The notes: generated by a model not told the origin, from the letters alone. Positions 1 through 10,517 are shown, counted from the stretch's first letter. The stretch is DNA of 64,000 nt from Luteimonas sp. J29 (GCF_000472505.1 NZ_AWZR01000004.1:255972-319971); one strand, 5' to 3'. Program-made: numbers and translations.

Positions 1-1
1 T

Positions 2-17
2 GGGTGGGGGCAGGCCG
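2..17. repeat. partial copy of CT/GA-rich palindromic repeat (family A)
   Basis: The first bases resemble the right end of the family A repeat seen at 60861-60903 (a GGGTGGGGGCAGGCC-like tail). The window edge probably truncates a copy lying just beyond the 3' end of glyS. Short and low in complexity, so uncertain. Confidence 0.35.
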
Positions 18-41
18 GCCGCGCGCCGTGCCCGGCGTCGC

Positions 42-2243
42 TCAGGCCGACAGGTGCTCGATCGCCGCCACGCTGCCCAGCCGCGCCGACAGGCGCTTGA
101 GCAGGGCCAGGCGGTTGCGGCGCAGGTCCGGGTCCTCGGCATTCACCATCACCGCGTCGAAGAACGCGTCCACCTGCGGGCGCAGCGCGGACAGGCGGCC
201 GAGCACCGCGACGTAGTCGCCGCGGGCCAGGGCCCCGTCGGTGTCGGCGATGGCCATGTCCACGGCGGCCGCGAGCGCCAGCTCGGCGGACTCGCGCAGC
301 AGCGCGCGGTCCACGGCCTCGGGGATCGGGTCTTCCGCCTTGCGCAGGATGTTGCCGATGCGCTTGTTGGCCGCGGCCAGCGCCTCGGCCTCGGGCACGG
401 CCGCGAAGTGGCCGATGGCGGCGATGCGGCGGTCGAAGTCGGCCAGCGAGGCCGGCTTCATCGCCGCGACCGCGTTGAACTGCTGCACCGGCACGCCCTT
501 GTCGGCGTAGTAACCGCGCAGGCGCTCGAGGATGAAGTCGTACAGCTCATCGACGCCCGACGACGCGTCGCCATCGCGAAGCGCGGTGAACTCGTCGAGC
601 GCCTTGCGGGCGGACGCAGCTTCCTTCTCGCCCTTGGCATCGCCGACGGCCTTCTCCGCGTTCGCGACGCAGGCGGAGAGTGCGGCCCGTCGTGCCCGCA
701 AGAGATGGTCGCGCAGGTCGAAGTCGAGCCCACCCTCGATCATCGTGCGCGCCAGCCCCAGCGCATTGCGCCGCAGCGCGAACGGATCCTTGTTGCCGGT
801 CGGCTTGAGGCCCGCGGCGAAGCCGCCGGCCAGGGTGTCGAGGCGCTCGGCGATGGCGAGCACCCGGCCCAGCGGCGAGGGCGCGATCGCGTCGGCGGCG
901 AAGCGCGGCTGCCAGGCCTCGTCGATCGCGTTGGCCAGCGCCACGCGCTGCTCGTGCGGCAGGTCGGCGAGCGCGGCGTCCTGCATCGCGTAGTGGCGCC
1001 CGGCGATGCCCTGCAGTTCGGGGAACTCGTTGACCAGCCGCGACTGCAGGTCGGCCTTGGACAGCTGCGCCGCGCGCCGCGCCAGCGCCGGGTCCACGCC
1101 AGCCTGCGGGGCGATCGCCTCGGCCAGCGCGGCCACGCGCGCGACCTTGTCGGCCACGGTGCCGAGCTTCGCCTGGTAGGTCACCGTCGCCAGGCCCGCG
1201 TTCATCGACTCCAGGCCCTGCTTCATGTCCTCGACGAAGAAGAACTTGGCGTCGGCGAAGCGCGGCCGGATCACGCGCTCGTAGCCCTTGCGGATCTCGC
1301 CGTCGTCCCTGGGGTCGATGTTGGCGATGCCGATGAAGTGCGCGGTCAGCCGGCCGTCGGCATCGAGGACGGGGAAGAACTTCTGGTTGGCCTCCATCGT
1401 CGCCACCAGCGCTTCCTGCGGCACGGCGAGGAACTCCTCGTCGAAGGTGCAGGCCACGGCGCGCGGCCATTCGTTGAGGCAGACCACCTGGTCGAGGTTG
1501 TCGGCGTCGATGCGCGCGCGTCCGCCGGCCGCGGCCGCGGCGGCCTCGACCTGTTCGACGATGCGGGCGCGGCGCTCGGCCGGGTCCACCAGCACCTTCG
1601 CCCCGCGCAGGGCGTCGACGTAGTCGGCCGGGGTGGAGATCCACACCGGGCGCTCGTGCAGGAAGCGGTGGCCGCGGCTGAAGCGGTCGGCGCGCACGCC
1701 GAAGGCCTCGGCCTCGACCACGTCCTTGCCCAGCAGCAGCACCAGCCAGTGCACCGGCCGGGCGAATGCGAAATCGTGGTCGCCCCAGCGCATCGGCTTG
1801 GGGATCGGCATCGCCGCGATGGCCTCGGCCAGCACCTCGGGCAGCAGGTCGCGGGTCCTGGCGCCCGGCTTCACCGAGCGCAGCACGAAGCGCTCGCCCT
1901 TGGCGTCGCTGGTGCGCTCGAGCGCGGTCCACTCCACGCCGGCCTTGGCGGCGAAGCCGAGCAGGGCCCTGGTCGGCTGGCCGTCGGCGTCGAGGGCGAC
2001 GTTGACGTAGGGACCGGACACCTCCGACGACTGCTCGGGCTGCTCCACCGCCACGCCAGGCAGCAGGACCGCCAGCCGCCGCGGCGAGTACAGCGGCCTG
2101 GCGTCGCCGCGCTCGACCGCGATGCCGCGCCGCTCCAGCGCCGCCAGCACGCCGTCGAAGAACGCCTGCGCCAGCCCGGGCAGGGCCTTGACCGGCAGCT
2201 CCTCGGTGCCCAGTTCGACCAGCAGTGGAAGTTGTTCGCTCAT
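42..2243 (-). CDS. glyS: glycine--tRNA ligase beta subunit
   Basis: Beta subunit (733 aa) of the bacterial alpha2beta2 glycyl-tRNA synthetase, which charges tRNA-Gly in the cytosol. The N-terminus carries the family motif [10 protein letters not shown] at about residues 8-17, and the length fits the family (about 690-730 aa). The C-terminal third is helical, as expected for tRNA and anticodon binding. It lies 112 bp downstream of glyQ on the same strand, the usual alpha-beta order. The two are separated by a palindromic repeat, which is unusual for such a pair. The ATG at 2243 gives the [17 protein letters not shown] start. Confidence 0.97.
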   Translation of the reverse strand: MSEQLPLLVELGTEELPVKALPGLAQAFFDGVLAALERRGIAVERGDARPLYSPRRLAVLLPGVAVEQPEQSSEVSGPYVNVALDADGQPTRALLGFAAKAGVEWTALERTSDAKGERFVLRSVKPGARTRDLLPEVLAEAIAAMPIPKPMRWGDHDFAFARPVHWLVLLLGKDVVEAEAFGVRADRFSRGHRFLHERPVWISTPADYVDALRGAKVLVDPAERRARIVEQVEAAAAAAGGRARIDADNLDQVVCLNEWPRAVACTFDEEFLAVPQEALVATMEANQKFFPVLDADGRLTAHFIGIANIDPRDDGEIRKGYERVIRPRFADAKFFFVEDMKQGLESMNAGLATVTYQAKLGTVADKVARVAALAEAIAPQAGVDPALARRAAQLSKADLQSRLVNEFPELQGIAGRHYAMQDAALADLPHEQRVALANAIDEAWQPRFAADAIAPSPLGRVLAIAERLDTLAGGFAAGLKPTGNKDPFALRRNALGLARTMIEGGLDFDLRDHLLRARRAALSACVANAEKAVGDAKGEKEAASARKALDEFTALRDGDASSGVDELYDFILERLRGYYADKGVPVQQFNAVAAMKPASLADFDRRIAAIGHFAAVPEAEALAAANKRIGNILRKAEDPIPEAVDRALLRESAELALAAAVDMAIADTDGALARGDYVAVLGRLSALRPQVDAFFDAVMVNAEDPDLRRNRLALLKRLSARLGSVAAIEHLSA

Positions 2244-2261
2244 TCCTCAACCTTGTGTCGT

Positions 2262-2349
2262 CTCCCTCCCCGCCCGCGGGGGAGGGCCGGGGAGGGACGC
2301 GCCGGCCCCATCCGCCCTTCGGGCACCTTCCCCGGCGCGCGGGGGAAGG
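2262..2349. repeat. CT/GA-rich palindromic repeat, family A, two hairpins
   Basis: Two consecutive inverted repeats fill the glyQ-glyS gap. One is at 2262-2296 (CCCTCCCC ... GGGGAGGG) and one at 2326-2349 (CCTTCCCC ... GGGGAAGG). The same hairpin types recur at 60730-60903. This looks like an extragenic palindromic element. In RNA it would form stable hairpins between two co-transcribed synthetase genes. Confidence 0.7.
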
Positions 2350-2355
2350 GCGGGA

Positions 2356-3261
<906 letters not shown>

Positions 3262-3340
3262 CGGAGGAGGCGCTGGGGTCGGCGGCTGGCGCGGCGCGCT
3301 AGTATAGCGGCGGACCCCGCAGCGGCCGGCGCGGGCCGGC

Positions 3341-5161
3341 ATGGAGCCACGCTTGAACCCAACGCCGTCCCCGCCCACCGTCCCCCTGCCCGCGCGCCTG
3401 CCGCCGGGGAAGCTGGCACTGGAACCGGTGATCGCCGCGCTCCAGGCCGACGGGCTGCTGGCGGAGAAGGACGCCGAACATGCGCGCGCCAGCGCCCGCC
3501 ACGTGCGCGGGCTCGACGCCGTTCATCCGCTGGTGGTGCTGGCCAACCTCAAGCTGCCCTCGGCGCGCCGCGCCGGCGGCGAGCTGGGCCTGGAGGCGCT
3601 GACCGAATGGCTGGCCGCGGCCAGCGGCCGCCCCTACCTGCGCATCGACCCGACCCGGATCGTGGTCGCCGAGGTCACCGACCTGGTCTCGCACGCCTAC
3701 GCGCGCCGGCACCGGATCCTGCCGGTGGAGGTGCATGCCGACCGCGTGCGCATCGCCACCAGCGAGCCGATGGCGCTGGACTGGCTGCCCGACATCCAGC
3801 GCCTGCTGCGGCGGGAGATCGAGCTGGTGGTCGCCAACCCGCTCGACCTGCACCGCTACACGATGGAGTTCTACGGCGTCACCCGCTCGGTGCGCGGCGC
3901 GCAGCAGGACGGCGACGGCAAGGGCAGCCAGGCGCCGAGCTTCGAGCAGCTGGTCGAGCTCGGCCGCGCCGGCGACGTCAATGCCGACGACCACCACATC
4001 GTCAACATCGTCGACTGGCTGCTGCAGTACGCCTACGAGCAGCGCGCCTCCGACATCCACCTGGAGCCGCGCCGCGAGGTCGGCCGGGTGCGCTTCCGCA
4101 TCGACGGCGTGCTGCACAAGGTGTTCGAGATGCCGCCGCCGGTGATGACCGCGGTGGTGTCGCGGATCAAGGTGATCGGGCGCATGGACCTGGCCGAGCG
4201 GCGACGGCCGCAGGACGGCCGGATCAAGACCCGCTCGCCCGGCGGGCGCGAGGTCGAGATGCGCCTGTCGACCATGCCGACCGCGTTCGGCGAGAAGTGC
4301 GTCATGCGCATCTTCGACCCGGACACCGCGTTCAAGAGCATCGAGCAGCTGGGCTTCGACCCGGGCGAGGCGGCGACCTGGAACGAACTCACCGGGCGTC
4401 CCCACGGCATCGTGCTGGTGACCGGCCCGACCGGTTCGGGCAAGACCACCACCCTGTACTCGACGCTCAAGCGGCTGGCGACGCCGGACGTGAACGTGTG
4501 CACGATCGAGGATCCGATCGAGATGATCGCGACCGAGCTCAACCAGATGCAGGTCCACCACGCGATCGACCTCGGTTTCGCCCAGGGCGTGCGCACCCTG
4601 CTGCGCCAGGACCCGGACATCATCATGATCGGCGAGATCCGCGACCTGGATACCGCGCAGATGGCGGTGCAGGCCGCGCTCACCGGCCACCTGGTGCTGT
4701 CGACCCTGCACACCAACGACGCGCCCTCGGCGATCACCCGCCTGCTCGACCTCGGCCTGCCGCACTACCTGATCGCCTCCACGCTCAACGGCGTGCTCGC
4801 CCAGCGCCTGGTGCGCACGCTGTGCCCGCACTGCAAGGCGCCGCGGCCGCTCGGGCCCGAGGCCTGGCACGCCCTGTTCCCCGGTCCGGACGCGCCCCCG
4901 GTGCCGGCGGGCACCCAGGGCCCCGTCGGCTGCCTGGAGTGCCGCAACACCGGCTACCTCGGCCGCGTCGGCATCTACGAACTGATGCCGGTCACGCCGC
5001 GGCTGCGCGCGCTGATCCGGCCCGACATGGAGCTGGCCGGGTTCACCCGCGCCGCCGTGGACGAAGGCCTGCGTACCCTGCGCATGGCCGCCGCGGAGAA
5101 GGTCGCGCGCGGGCTGACCACGGTCGAGGAAGTGCTGACCGTACTGCCGCCGGTCGAGTAG
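3341..5161 (+). CDS. GspE/PulE/PilB-family secretion ATPase
   Basis: Cytoplasmic hexameric ATPase (606 aa) of the type II secretion/type IV pilus family. An N-terminal MshEN/GspE-N-like region covers about 25-180. The Walker A motif GPTGSGKTT lies near 362-370, the Asp box and Walker B ([11 protein letters not shown]) near 425-435, and a His box around STLHTND. There is a zinc-binding cysteine pair of CxxC motifs (CPHC about 495-498, CLEC about 531-534), as in GspE. No gsp or pil genes lie nearby, so it is an orphan copy. It may serve a system encoded elsewhere or be a paralogue with its own role. The start at 3341 is inferred from the first Met after the divergent gap. Confidence 0.88.
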   Translation: MEPRLNPTPSPPTVPLPARLPPGKLALEPVIAALQADGLLAEKDAEHARASARHVRGLDAVHPLVVLANLKLPSARRAGGELGLEALTEWLAAASGRPYLRIDPTRIVVAEVTDLVSHAYARRHRILPVEVHADRVRIATSEPMALDWLPDIQRLLRREIELVVANPLDLHRYTMEFYGVTRSVRGAQQDGDGKGSQAPSFEQLVELGRAGDVNADDHHIVNIVDWLLQYAYEQRASDIHLEPRREVGRVRFRIDGVLHKVFEMPPPVMTAVVSRIKVIGRMDLAERRRPQDGRIKTRSPGGREVEMRLSTMPTAFGEKCVMRIFDPDTAFKSIEQLGFDPGEAATWNELTGRPHGIVLVTGPTGSGKTTTLYSTLKRLATPDVNVCTIEDPIEMIATELNQMQVHHAIDLGFAQGVRTLLRQDPDIIMIGEIRDLDTAQMAVQAALTGHLVLSTLHTNDAPSAITRLLDLGLPHYLIASTLNGVLAQRLVRTLCPHCKAPRPLGPEAWHALFPGPDAPPVPAGTQGPVGCLECRNTGYLGRVGIYELMPVTPRLRALIRPDMELAGFTRAAVDEGLRTLRMAAAEKVARGLTTVEEVLTVLPPVE

Positions 5162-5172
5162 CCGCGCGCGCC

Positions 5173-6123
5173 TCAGTCGCGGCGGGCGCTCGCCTCCGCG
5201 TCGCGCGTGCCGTCCCACCACCCGCGCAGCCGGGTCCACAGCTCGACGACCGGGGACGGCGCGATGGCCTGGATGCGCGGCGCCGATGCCGGGGCCGGGG
5301 TGGCAGCAGGAGCCGGCGCGGGCGCGGCGCCCGCCGCCGCGGGTGCCGGTGGCGGCGCGGCCTGCGCCGCGGGCGCCATGCTGGACGCGTGCGCCGGCGC
5401 CAGCGGATGGCTGCCGTTGCGGCGCCGCGCCGCGGGCGGCTGGACCTCGCGGACGCTGATGTCGCTGCTGCCCTCGCTCTGGTAGCCCTCGGTGGCCATC
5501 ACCATGTAGTCGTGGCGGCCAAGCACCAGGCCGCGGCTGGCCCAGTAGTCGAAATGGTTGCCAACGGTGATCGTGCCCGAGACCTCGCCGAAGCCCTTCT
5601 TCGGCTCGCGCACGCTGAAGTACTGGTGGAACGTGCTGCTGTTGCCTTCGATCGAGGGCGCGTCGACGCGCAGGCAGCGCCGCACGCGGTAGGTCGCGCC
5701 GTCGCTGCGGAAGCTGCCGAAGTCCTCGCCGCCGTCGCAGGTGGCCGGGTTGTAGGACCCGTAGCTCTCGACCACGTAGTACTCGACCAGCGGATCGCGG
5801 GTCCAGCCGTACAGGGCGAGGTACGAGTTCCGGGTCTCGTCCACGCCGTAGTGGCCGGCGTACTCCACCACGCGCGGTCCGCCGGGATTCCAGCCCTTGC
5901 CGCCGACCCAGTTGTGGGTGCTCCGGTTCCACCGCGAGGCGTAGCGACCGCCCGGCAGCAGGGTCATGGTCGCGTCGCCCGAATCCTTCCAGAACGTGTA
6001 GTAGTAGCCGTCGTGGAAGCCGGTGGCGTTGCGCCCGAGCGTCTGCGCCCCGGCCGTCCACGCCGCCAGCGGGGCGATGCAGGCCAGGGTGGCGGCCGCC
6101 AGCCGGGATCGTCGCGTCTTCAT
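5173..6123 (-). CDS. secreted endo-1,4-beta-xylanase, GH11
   Basis: Secreted beta-jelly-roll xylanase (316 aa) expected to cleave the beta-1,4 backbone of xylan. A signal peptide (residues 1-27, ending TAGA) precedes a GH11 core at about 32-228, with landmark motifs YYYTFWKDSGD, NWVGGKGWNPG and STFHQYFSV. The catalytic pair is E114 in LVEYYVVESYG (nucleophile) and E212 in ATEGYQSEGSS (acid/base). After the core comes an Ala/Pro-rich linker (about 240-290) and a short tail with VVELWTRLRGWW instead of a carbohydrate-binding module. The ATG at 6123 has a GGAGG Shine-Dalgarno. Convergent with the upstream ATPase gene, 11 bp apart. Confidence 0.93.
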   Translation of the reverse strand: MKTRRSRLAAATLACIAPLAAWTAGAQTLGRNATGFHDGYYYTFWKDSGDATMTLLPGGRYASRWNRSTHNWVGGKGWNPGGPRVVEYAGHYGVDETRNSYLALYGWTRDPLVEYYVVESYGSYNPATCDGGEDFGSFRSDGATYRVRRCLRVDAPSIEGNSSTFHQYFSVREPKKGFGEVSGTITVGNHFDYWASRGLVLGRHDYMVMATEGYQSEGSSDISVREVQPPAARRRNGSHPLAPAHASSMAPAAQAAPPPAPAAAGAAPAPAPAATPAPASAPRIQAIAPSPVVELWTRLRGWWDGTRDAEASARRD

Positions 6124-6279
6124 CGCAATCCTCCGGTCGCCGGGGAACCCCGTGCGGGATCGGAAGCATCGCATGGCCCGGGCCGGCCGGCGACGCGTGC
6201 GCCAGCGCGGACCCGTGCCGCCGATGCAGTAGCATGGCGCCAACGTGGCAGGGGCCACATCGAAGCGAAGCAGGCAGGC

Positions 6280-7191
6280 ATGTCGACGCGAACCATGGGG
6301 CCGGGCGCGGGGTGGTCGTGGCTGGCGCGGGCGGTCAACCTCGGGCGCAACAACCCGCGCGCGGTGATTGGCGCGGTCGCCATCGTCGCCGCGCTGGCGC
6401 TGGTGCCGAGCATCGTCCAGGTGGCGGGGCAGCGGTTGCTGGGCGCGGAGGGGATGGTCGTGGTCGCGGCGCTGGCCACCCTGGTGTCGGTGATCGTGTT
6501 CCCGCTGTTGATCGGCGGCGTGCTGCGGGTGATCGACGCGGCCGAACGCGGTCGCCCGGTCGCGGCGATGGCGGTGTTCGAGCCGTTCCGTGGCGGCCAG
6601 GGCGGCGGGCGCCTGGTCGGCTTCGGCCTGCTGATGTCGGCGATCTACCTGCTGGTGTTCGCGATCCTGGTCGCCACCGTGGGGCAGGGCCTGCCGGAGT
6701 GGTACGCGCAGATGATGCAGCTGCAGGTCGAGGCGGCCGGCCGGCCGATCCAGCCCGACGACCTGCCGGACCCGCCGCCGGGGCTCGGCAGGCTGCTCGG
6801 GCTGGGCATGCTGCTGGGCATGTTCCTGGGCGGCGCCTACGCGATCGGCTTCGGCCAGGTCGCGCTGGGCGGGCGCGGGGTGCTCGAGGCGATGCGCGAC
6901 GGCGTCACCGGCGCGCTGCGCAACCTGCTGCCGATCGCGGTGCTGGCGGTGCTCTCGGTGGCGGCGATGTTCGTCCTGTTCCTGGTCCTGGTGCTGGTCG
7001 GCGGGCTGTTGGGCCTGGTGGGCGGCCTGGTGCATCCGGCGCTCGGCGTGCTGCTGGTCGCGCCGCTCTACTTCGGCCTGATCCTGCTGATGTACGTGGT
7101 CATGTTCGGGGTGATGTACCACATGTGGCGCGATGTCTGCGGCGCACCCGCGGCGCCGCCGCCGCTGCCGGCGAACCAGGTGGAGCTGTGA
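6280..7191 (+). CDS. BPSS1780-like integral membrane protein
   Basis: Polytopic inner-membrane protein of 303 aa. An N-terminal GWSWLARAVNLGRNNPR segment is followed by about six hydrophobic stretches (near 30-50, 57-80, 110-135, 165-190, 220-245, 255-285). The opening motif (Gly-Trp-x-Trp, then a helix with N-P) recalls the BPSS1780 family of predicted membrane proteins, whose function is not known. The start at ATG 6280 follows a weak purine-rich GAAGCGAAGCAGG. Monocistronic by position, between the divergent xylanase gene and the convergent RDD gene. Confidence 0.7.
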   Translation: MSTRTMGPGAGWSWLARAVNLGRNNPRAVIGAVAIVAALALVPSIVQVAGQRLLGAEGMVVVAALATLVSVIVFPLLIGGVLRVIDAAERGRPVAAMAVFEPFRGGQGGGRLVGFGLLMSAIYLLVFAILVATVGQGLPEWYAQMMQLQVEAAGRPIQPDDLPDPPPGLGRLLGLGMLLGMFLGGAYAIGFGQVALGGRGVLEAMRDGVTGALRNLLPIAVLAVLSVAAMFVLFLVLVLVGGLLGLVGGLVHPALGVLLVAPLYFGLILLMYVVMFGVMYHMWRDVCGAPAAPPPLPANQVEL

Positions 7192-7220
7192 CCGCCTGAC
7201 GGGCGCAGGCCGCGGATCGC

Positions 7221-7925
7221 CTAGAGCAGGGCGTCGAAGGCGCGTTCGATCGCCCGGTGCGCGGACAGGAACAGGCACGCGCCCGCGGCCGCGGCCGCGA
7301 ACAGCTGCAGCACCAGCCATCCGATCGACCACGCCGGCAGCCGCCCGTCGCGCCGCTGCAGCACCCGCGCGCCGGCGATGCGGTCGTGCAGCGCCTGGTG
7401 GCGCGACGGCATGGCTGCGAGCAGGTGGCCGAAGTTCAGGGTGAGCCAGGACAGGGCGCCGGCGACGTGCCGAAGCGCCGCGCGTCCGGGGCCGAGCCGC
7501 GCGCCGTCGACGCCTTCCACCCGCAGCCCGAGCGCGCGCTTGCCGGGCGTCGCCTGCAGCGGCGAGGCCTCGAACCCGGCGAACCAGGCCAGCGCGAACG
7601 TCGCGGCCAGCAGCATCGGCGCGACCACGACGTCGGTGACGGCGACGGACAGGGCGGCCACCGCCTCGCGCCAGGCGGGATCGCCCAGCCAGTCGCGCGC
7701 CAGCGCCAGCGGGCCGGCGCCGTGCACCAGGGCGTCGAGCGCGGCTTGCGCCATGCGCTGCGCCAGCGCATCGAGCGCGGCCGAGACGCGCGCGGCCGCG
7801 GCGGCGATGCGCGTGGCGCACAGGGCGCCGGCGACAGTCAGCGGCACGACCATGTCGAGCGACCAGGCCAGGTAGCGGCGCAGCAGCCCGGCGGGCGCTG
7901 GCGCCGGCCCGGCTGCCGTGCTCAT
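7221..7925 (-). CDS. RDD family membrane protein
   Basis: A 234-aa membrane protein with an RDD-domain layout. The first hydrophobic segment opens with LLRRYLAWSLDMVVPL, and a later loop reads SPLQATPGKRALGLRV, the typical T-x-G-K-x-x-L-G-L signature. It ends with a helix at the C-terminus. RDD proteins are of mostly unknown or transport-related function. The ATG at 7925 overlaps the tatC stop by 4 bp (ATGA), so it is the last gene of the tatABC operon and translationally coupled. Confidence 0.85.
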   Translation of the reverse strand: MSTAAGPAPAPAGLLRRYLAWSLDMVVPLTVAGALCATRIAAAAARVSAALDALAQRMAQAALDALVHGAGPLALARDWLGDPAWREAVAALSVAVTDVVVAPMLLAATFALAWFAGFEASPLQATPGKRALGLRVEGVDGARLGPGRAALRHVAGALSWLTLNFGHLLAAMPSRHQALHDRIAGARVLQRRDGRLPAWSIGWLVLQLFAAAAAGACLFLSAHRAIERAFDALL

Positions 7926-8701
7926 GCGTCGCCGGCGGCCGCGTCGTCCGCCTTCGGCGCCAGCACCCGCGCGGCGATGATGCCGGCTTCGTACAGCAGG
8001 CACATCGGGATCGCCAGCATCAGCTGCGAGACCACGTCCGGCGGGGTGATCACCGCGGCGAGGATGAACACGCCCACCACCGCGTAGCCGCGCCACTCGC
8101 GCAGCTGCGCCGGCGTCACCCAGCCCAGCAGCACCAGGATCACCAGCGCCACCGGCAGCTCGAAGCTGATGCCGAAGGCGAGGAAGATCACCAGCACGAA
8201 GTTCAGGTACGCGTTGATGTCGGTCATCATCGCCACGCCCTCGGGCGTGATCGCGGTGAGGAAACCGAACACCGCCGGCAGCACCAGGAAGAACGCGAAC
8301 GCGCAGCCGGCGTAGAACAGCACCACCGCCGAGACCAGCAGCGGCAGCGCCAGCCGCTTCTCGCGCCGGTACAGGCCGGGGGCCACGAAGGCCCAGGCCT
8401 GGTACAGCAGCCACGGCATGGTCAGCAGCAGCGCCGCGAACATCGCCAGCTTGAGCGGCGCGAAGAACGGCGAGGCGACCTCGACCGCGATCAGGTGCGC
8501 GCCCTCGGGCAGCTTCTCGAGCAGCGGCTGCGCGAACCAGCCGTACAGGCGGTTGGCGAACGGCAGCAGCGCCAGCAGGGCGATGCCCAGGCCGACGATC
8601 GCCCGCAGCAGGCGCGAGCGCAGTTCGACCAGGTGCTCGATCAGGCTGCCCGAGCCGTCGTCTTCTTCAGCGCTGCTGGCCATCGTCCCCGTCTTGTCCA
8701 T
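7922..8701 (-). CDS. tatC: Sec-independent protein translocase TatC
   Basis: Core membrane subunit of the twin-arginine translocase, which binds signal peptides of folded substrates. The sequence shows the family N-terminus ([16 protein letters not shown]), the periplasmic region with [15 protein letters not shown], and [14 protein letters not shown] followed by the [15 protein letters not shown] block. Six transmembrane segments are predicted. The start is either ATG 8701 (MDKTG, 259 aa) or ATG 8683 (MASSAEED). Both overlap the end of the tatB reading frame, so translation is probably coupled. An intact and typical TatC. Confidence 0.94.
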   Translation of the reverse strand: MDKTGTMASSAEEDDGSGSLIEHLVELRSRLLRAIVGLGIALLALLPFANRLYGWFAQPLLEKLPEGAHLIAVEVASPFFAPLKLAMFAALLLTMPWLLYQAWAFVAPGLYRREKRLALPLLVSAVVLFYAGCAFAFFLVLPAVFGFLTAITPEGVAMMTDINAYLNFVLVIFLAFGISFELPVALVILVLLGWVTPAQLREWRGYAVVGVFILAAVITPPDVVSQLMLAIPMCLLYEAGIIAARVLAPKADDAAAGDA

Positions 8702-9129
8702 TGCCGATGCCCGGCAGGCCGGGCTGTTGCGGTGGGTCGTCGGTCGCTGCCGGCCCGGCCGGCTCGGGCATCGTTGCACCCGCATCCGTGGCCTCCGGCG
8801 CCGGCGCGCCGGCCACCTCGCGGCGCATGGCCTCGATTTCGCGCCGTGCCTCCTCCTCGGCCGCGCGCACCTTGGCCTGCACTTCGGCCTCGGTCTCGCG
8901 CATCGTCTCCTCCAGCTTCGCGGCCGCCTGCCGGGCCTCGTCCATGCTGCGCTTGAGCTCTTCGGCCGCCAGCTCGCGCTCGAGCTCGGACTTCACCGAA
9001 TACCACTGCGCGCGCGCGCCGGACCCACAGCCCCGCGAAGCGCGCCGCCTTGGGCAGGCGATCGGGGCCGAGCACGACCAGGGCGACCACTGCCACCAGC
9101 AGCAGTTCGCTGAAGCCGATGTCGAACAT
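8667..9129 (-). pseudogene. tatB: Sec-independent protein translocase TatB, frameshifted
   Basis: TatB recruits Tat substrates to TatC. The gene is open from ATG 9129 ([21 protein letters not shown], one transmembrane helix plus amphipathic helix) only as far as ...LWVRRARA. The natural continuation ([26 protein letters not shown], then a charged coiled-coil tail) lies in another frame that ends at 8667. The break is at a (GC)6 dinucleotide run, 9008-9019. Adding one GC unit restores a 154-aa TatB. This is either a real indel or slippage, or a sequencing error. It sits between tatA (23 bp upstream) and tatC (overlapping). Confidence 0.85.
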
Positions 9130-9152
9130 GGAGGCGGCCGCGGACCCGCGGC

Positions 9153-9389
9153 TCAGCGCGAGATGGTGTCGTCCTGCCGGGGCTTGCCCGACACGGTGTC
9201 CTCGCGCCGCTCGGGCTGCGACTGGTGGTCGAGTTCGCCGGCCGGCCGGTCGTCGTCGGCCATGCCCTTCTTGAACCCCTTCACCGCCTCGCCCAGGTCG
9301 CGGCCGGCGCCGCGCAGCCGCTTGGTGCCGAACACCAGCAGCACCACGACCAGCACGATCAGCCAATGCCAGATGCTGAAACTACCCAT
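9153..9389 (-). CDS. tatA: Sec-independent protein translocase TatA
   Basis: TatA (78 aa) forms the pore-like assembly of the twin-arginine export system. It starts [21 protein letters not shown], with the single N-terminal transmembrane helix and the FG hinge. The amphipathic helix [22 protein letters not shown] and a short acidic-polar tail follow. Length and motif order are normal. First gene of the tatA-tatB-tatC-RDD operon. Confidence 0.96.
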   Translation of the reverse strand: MGSFSIWHWLIVLVVVLLVFGTKRLRGAGRDLGEAVKGFKKGMADDDRPAGELDHQSQPERREDTVSGKPRQDDTISR

Positions 9390-9474
9390 TGCGTGTTCCC
9401 GCCGAACCGTGAGGAGAGGCGCTCAGGATACTCCAGCCCGCAGGGCCGGACCGTGCGCCGGGTCCGCCGCCGGT

Positions 9475-10371
9475 TCAGGGGGTCTCGGGCAGCGGCTCGA
9501 CCAGGGCCGGGTTGTCGTCCACCGGCTCGAACGGGCGCGGCTGCGGATCGGCCGGCGGCTCGAGCAGCGGCGCGGTGCTGGCGCCGGCCGGCTCGGGCTG
9601 CGGCCGGGCCGGGGCGGCGGCGGGCGCGGCCTGGCCCGCACCTTCGCTGCGGCGCGCGGCGCGGGCGGCGGCGGTCGCCTCCTCGAGCTGGTCGCGGAAC
9701 GCGACCACGGCGGCCGACGGCGGCTGCGGCAGGCGGCCTTCCAGGATCATGCGCGGGGTGACGTTGGGCCCGTACACGACCTGGTTGGCGTCGTGGTCGA
9801 TGCGCAGCACCGCGCCGTCGAGGGCCACGCCGGCGAACAGGCCGCGGGCGCGCGACCAGGACCAGATCTCGGCCTTGAGCTGGCCGTCCGTGGCGGCGGT
9901 GGCGTTGCGCCCCACCGGACCGGCGGCCACGCCGGCGTCGGCGCCGAGGGTCACCTTGCCGTTGACGATCGATTCCAGGCTGCGGTCGTTGCGGAACACC
10001 AGCACCACGTCCGCCGACTGCACGCCCGCCTGCAGGCCGATGCTGCCGCCGGTCAGGGTGACGAAGCTGGGGTTGGACCAGGTGCCGTCGGCCGACTTCA
10101 CCGACAGCAGGCCGTGGCCGCGGCGGCCGCCGAACACCAGGCCGACCTTCAGCGTGTCGGGCACGACCACGATCGCGCGCGCCTCGTCGAGCAGCTTGTC
10201 CGGGATCGCCGACTCGGGGATCGCCTGGACCTCGTTGAGCACCCGCACCGAGTTGCGCGCGCGCTCGTCCTCTTCGGGACCGGCGACGGCGACGGCGGAG
10301 GCCAGCGACAGGGCCAGCAGCGCGGCGGCCAGCAGGCGGCGCGGCGCGGAACGGGTGCGGGAACGGGTCAT
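9475..10371 (-). CDS. exported SYLF (Ysc84-like) lipid-binding domain protein
   Basis: A 298-aa exported protein. After an N-terminal signal-like helix (about 12-32, cleavage near VAVA) comes a SYLF/Ysc84 domain at about 40-215. Its features include AIPDKLLDEARAIVVVP, VFGGRRGHGLLSVK, and the block QAGVQSADVVLVFRNDRS...KVTLGADAGVAAGPVGRNA. SYLF domains bind phosphoinositides in eukaryotes, but bacterial function is not established. The C-terminal 80 residues are Pro/Ala-rich and low in complexity. The ATG at 10371 (MTRSRTRSAPRRLL) gives a good signal peptide. Divergent from hemH. Confidence 0.85.
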   Translation of the reverse strand: MTRSRTRSAPRRLLAAALLALSLASAVAVAGPEEDERARNSVRVLNEVQAIPESAIPDKLLDEARAIVVVPDTLKVGLVFGGRRGHGLLSVKSADGTWSNPSFVTLTGGSIGLQAGVQSADVVLVFRNDRSLESIVNGKVTLGADAGVAAGPVGRNATAATDGQLKAEIWSWSRARGLFAGVALDGAVLRIDHDANQVVYGPNVTPRMILEGRLPQPPSAAVVAFRDQLEEATAAARAARRSEGAGQAAPAAAPARPQPEPAGASTAPLLEPPADPQPRPFEPVDDNPALVEPLPETP

Positions 10372-10517
10372 ACGTTGGACTCCACGTTGGACGGCCCGCC
10401 GCGCGTCGCGGCGACGGCTCAGGCTAGTGACGGGGCGATGAATCGCGGATGAGTTGCGCCGGCGCATCGCAGCGTCCCCGCGGCCGCCGTGCGCGCGCCG
10501 CCGTGCCCTGCCATCCT

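Noticed and set aside
7221-8414. An upstream start that would make the RDD protein about 400 aa
   Set aside because: The added part is the antisense of nothing but the overlapping tatC coding region in a different frame. The ATGA overlap at 7922-7925 fits the shorter protein.
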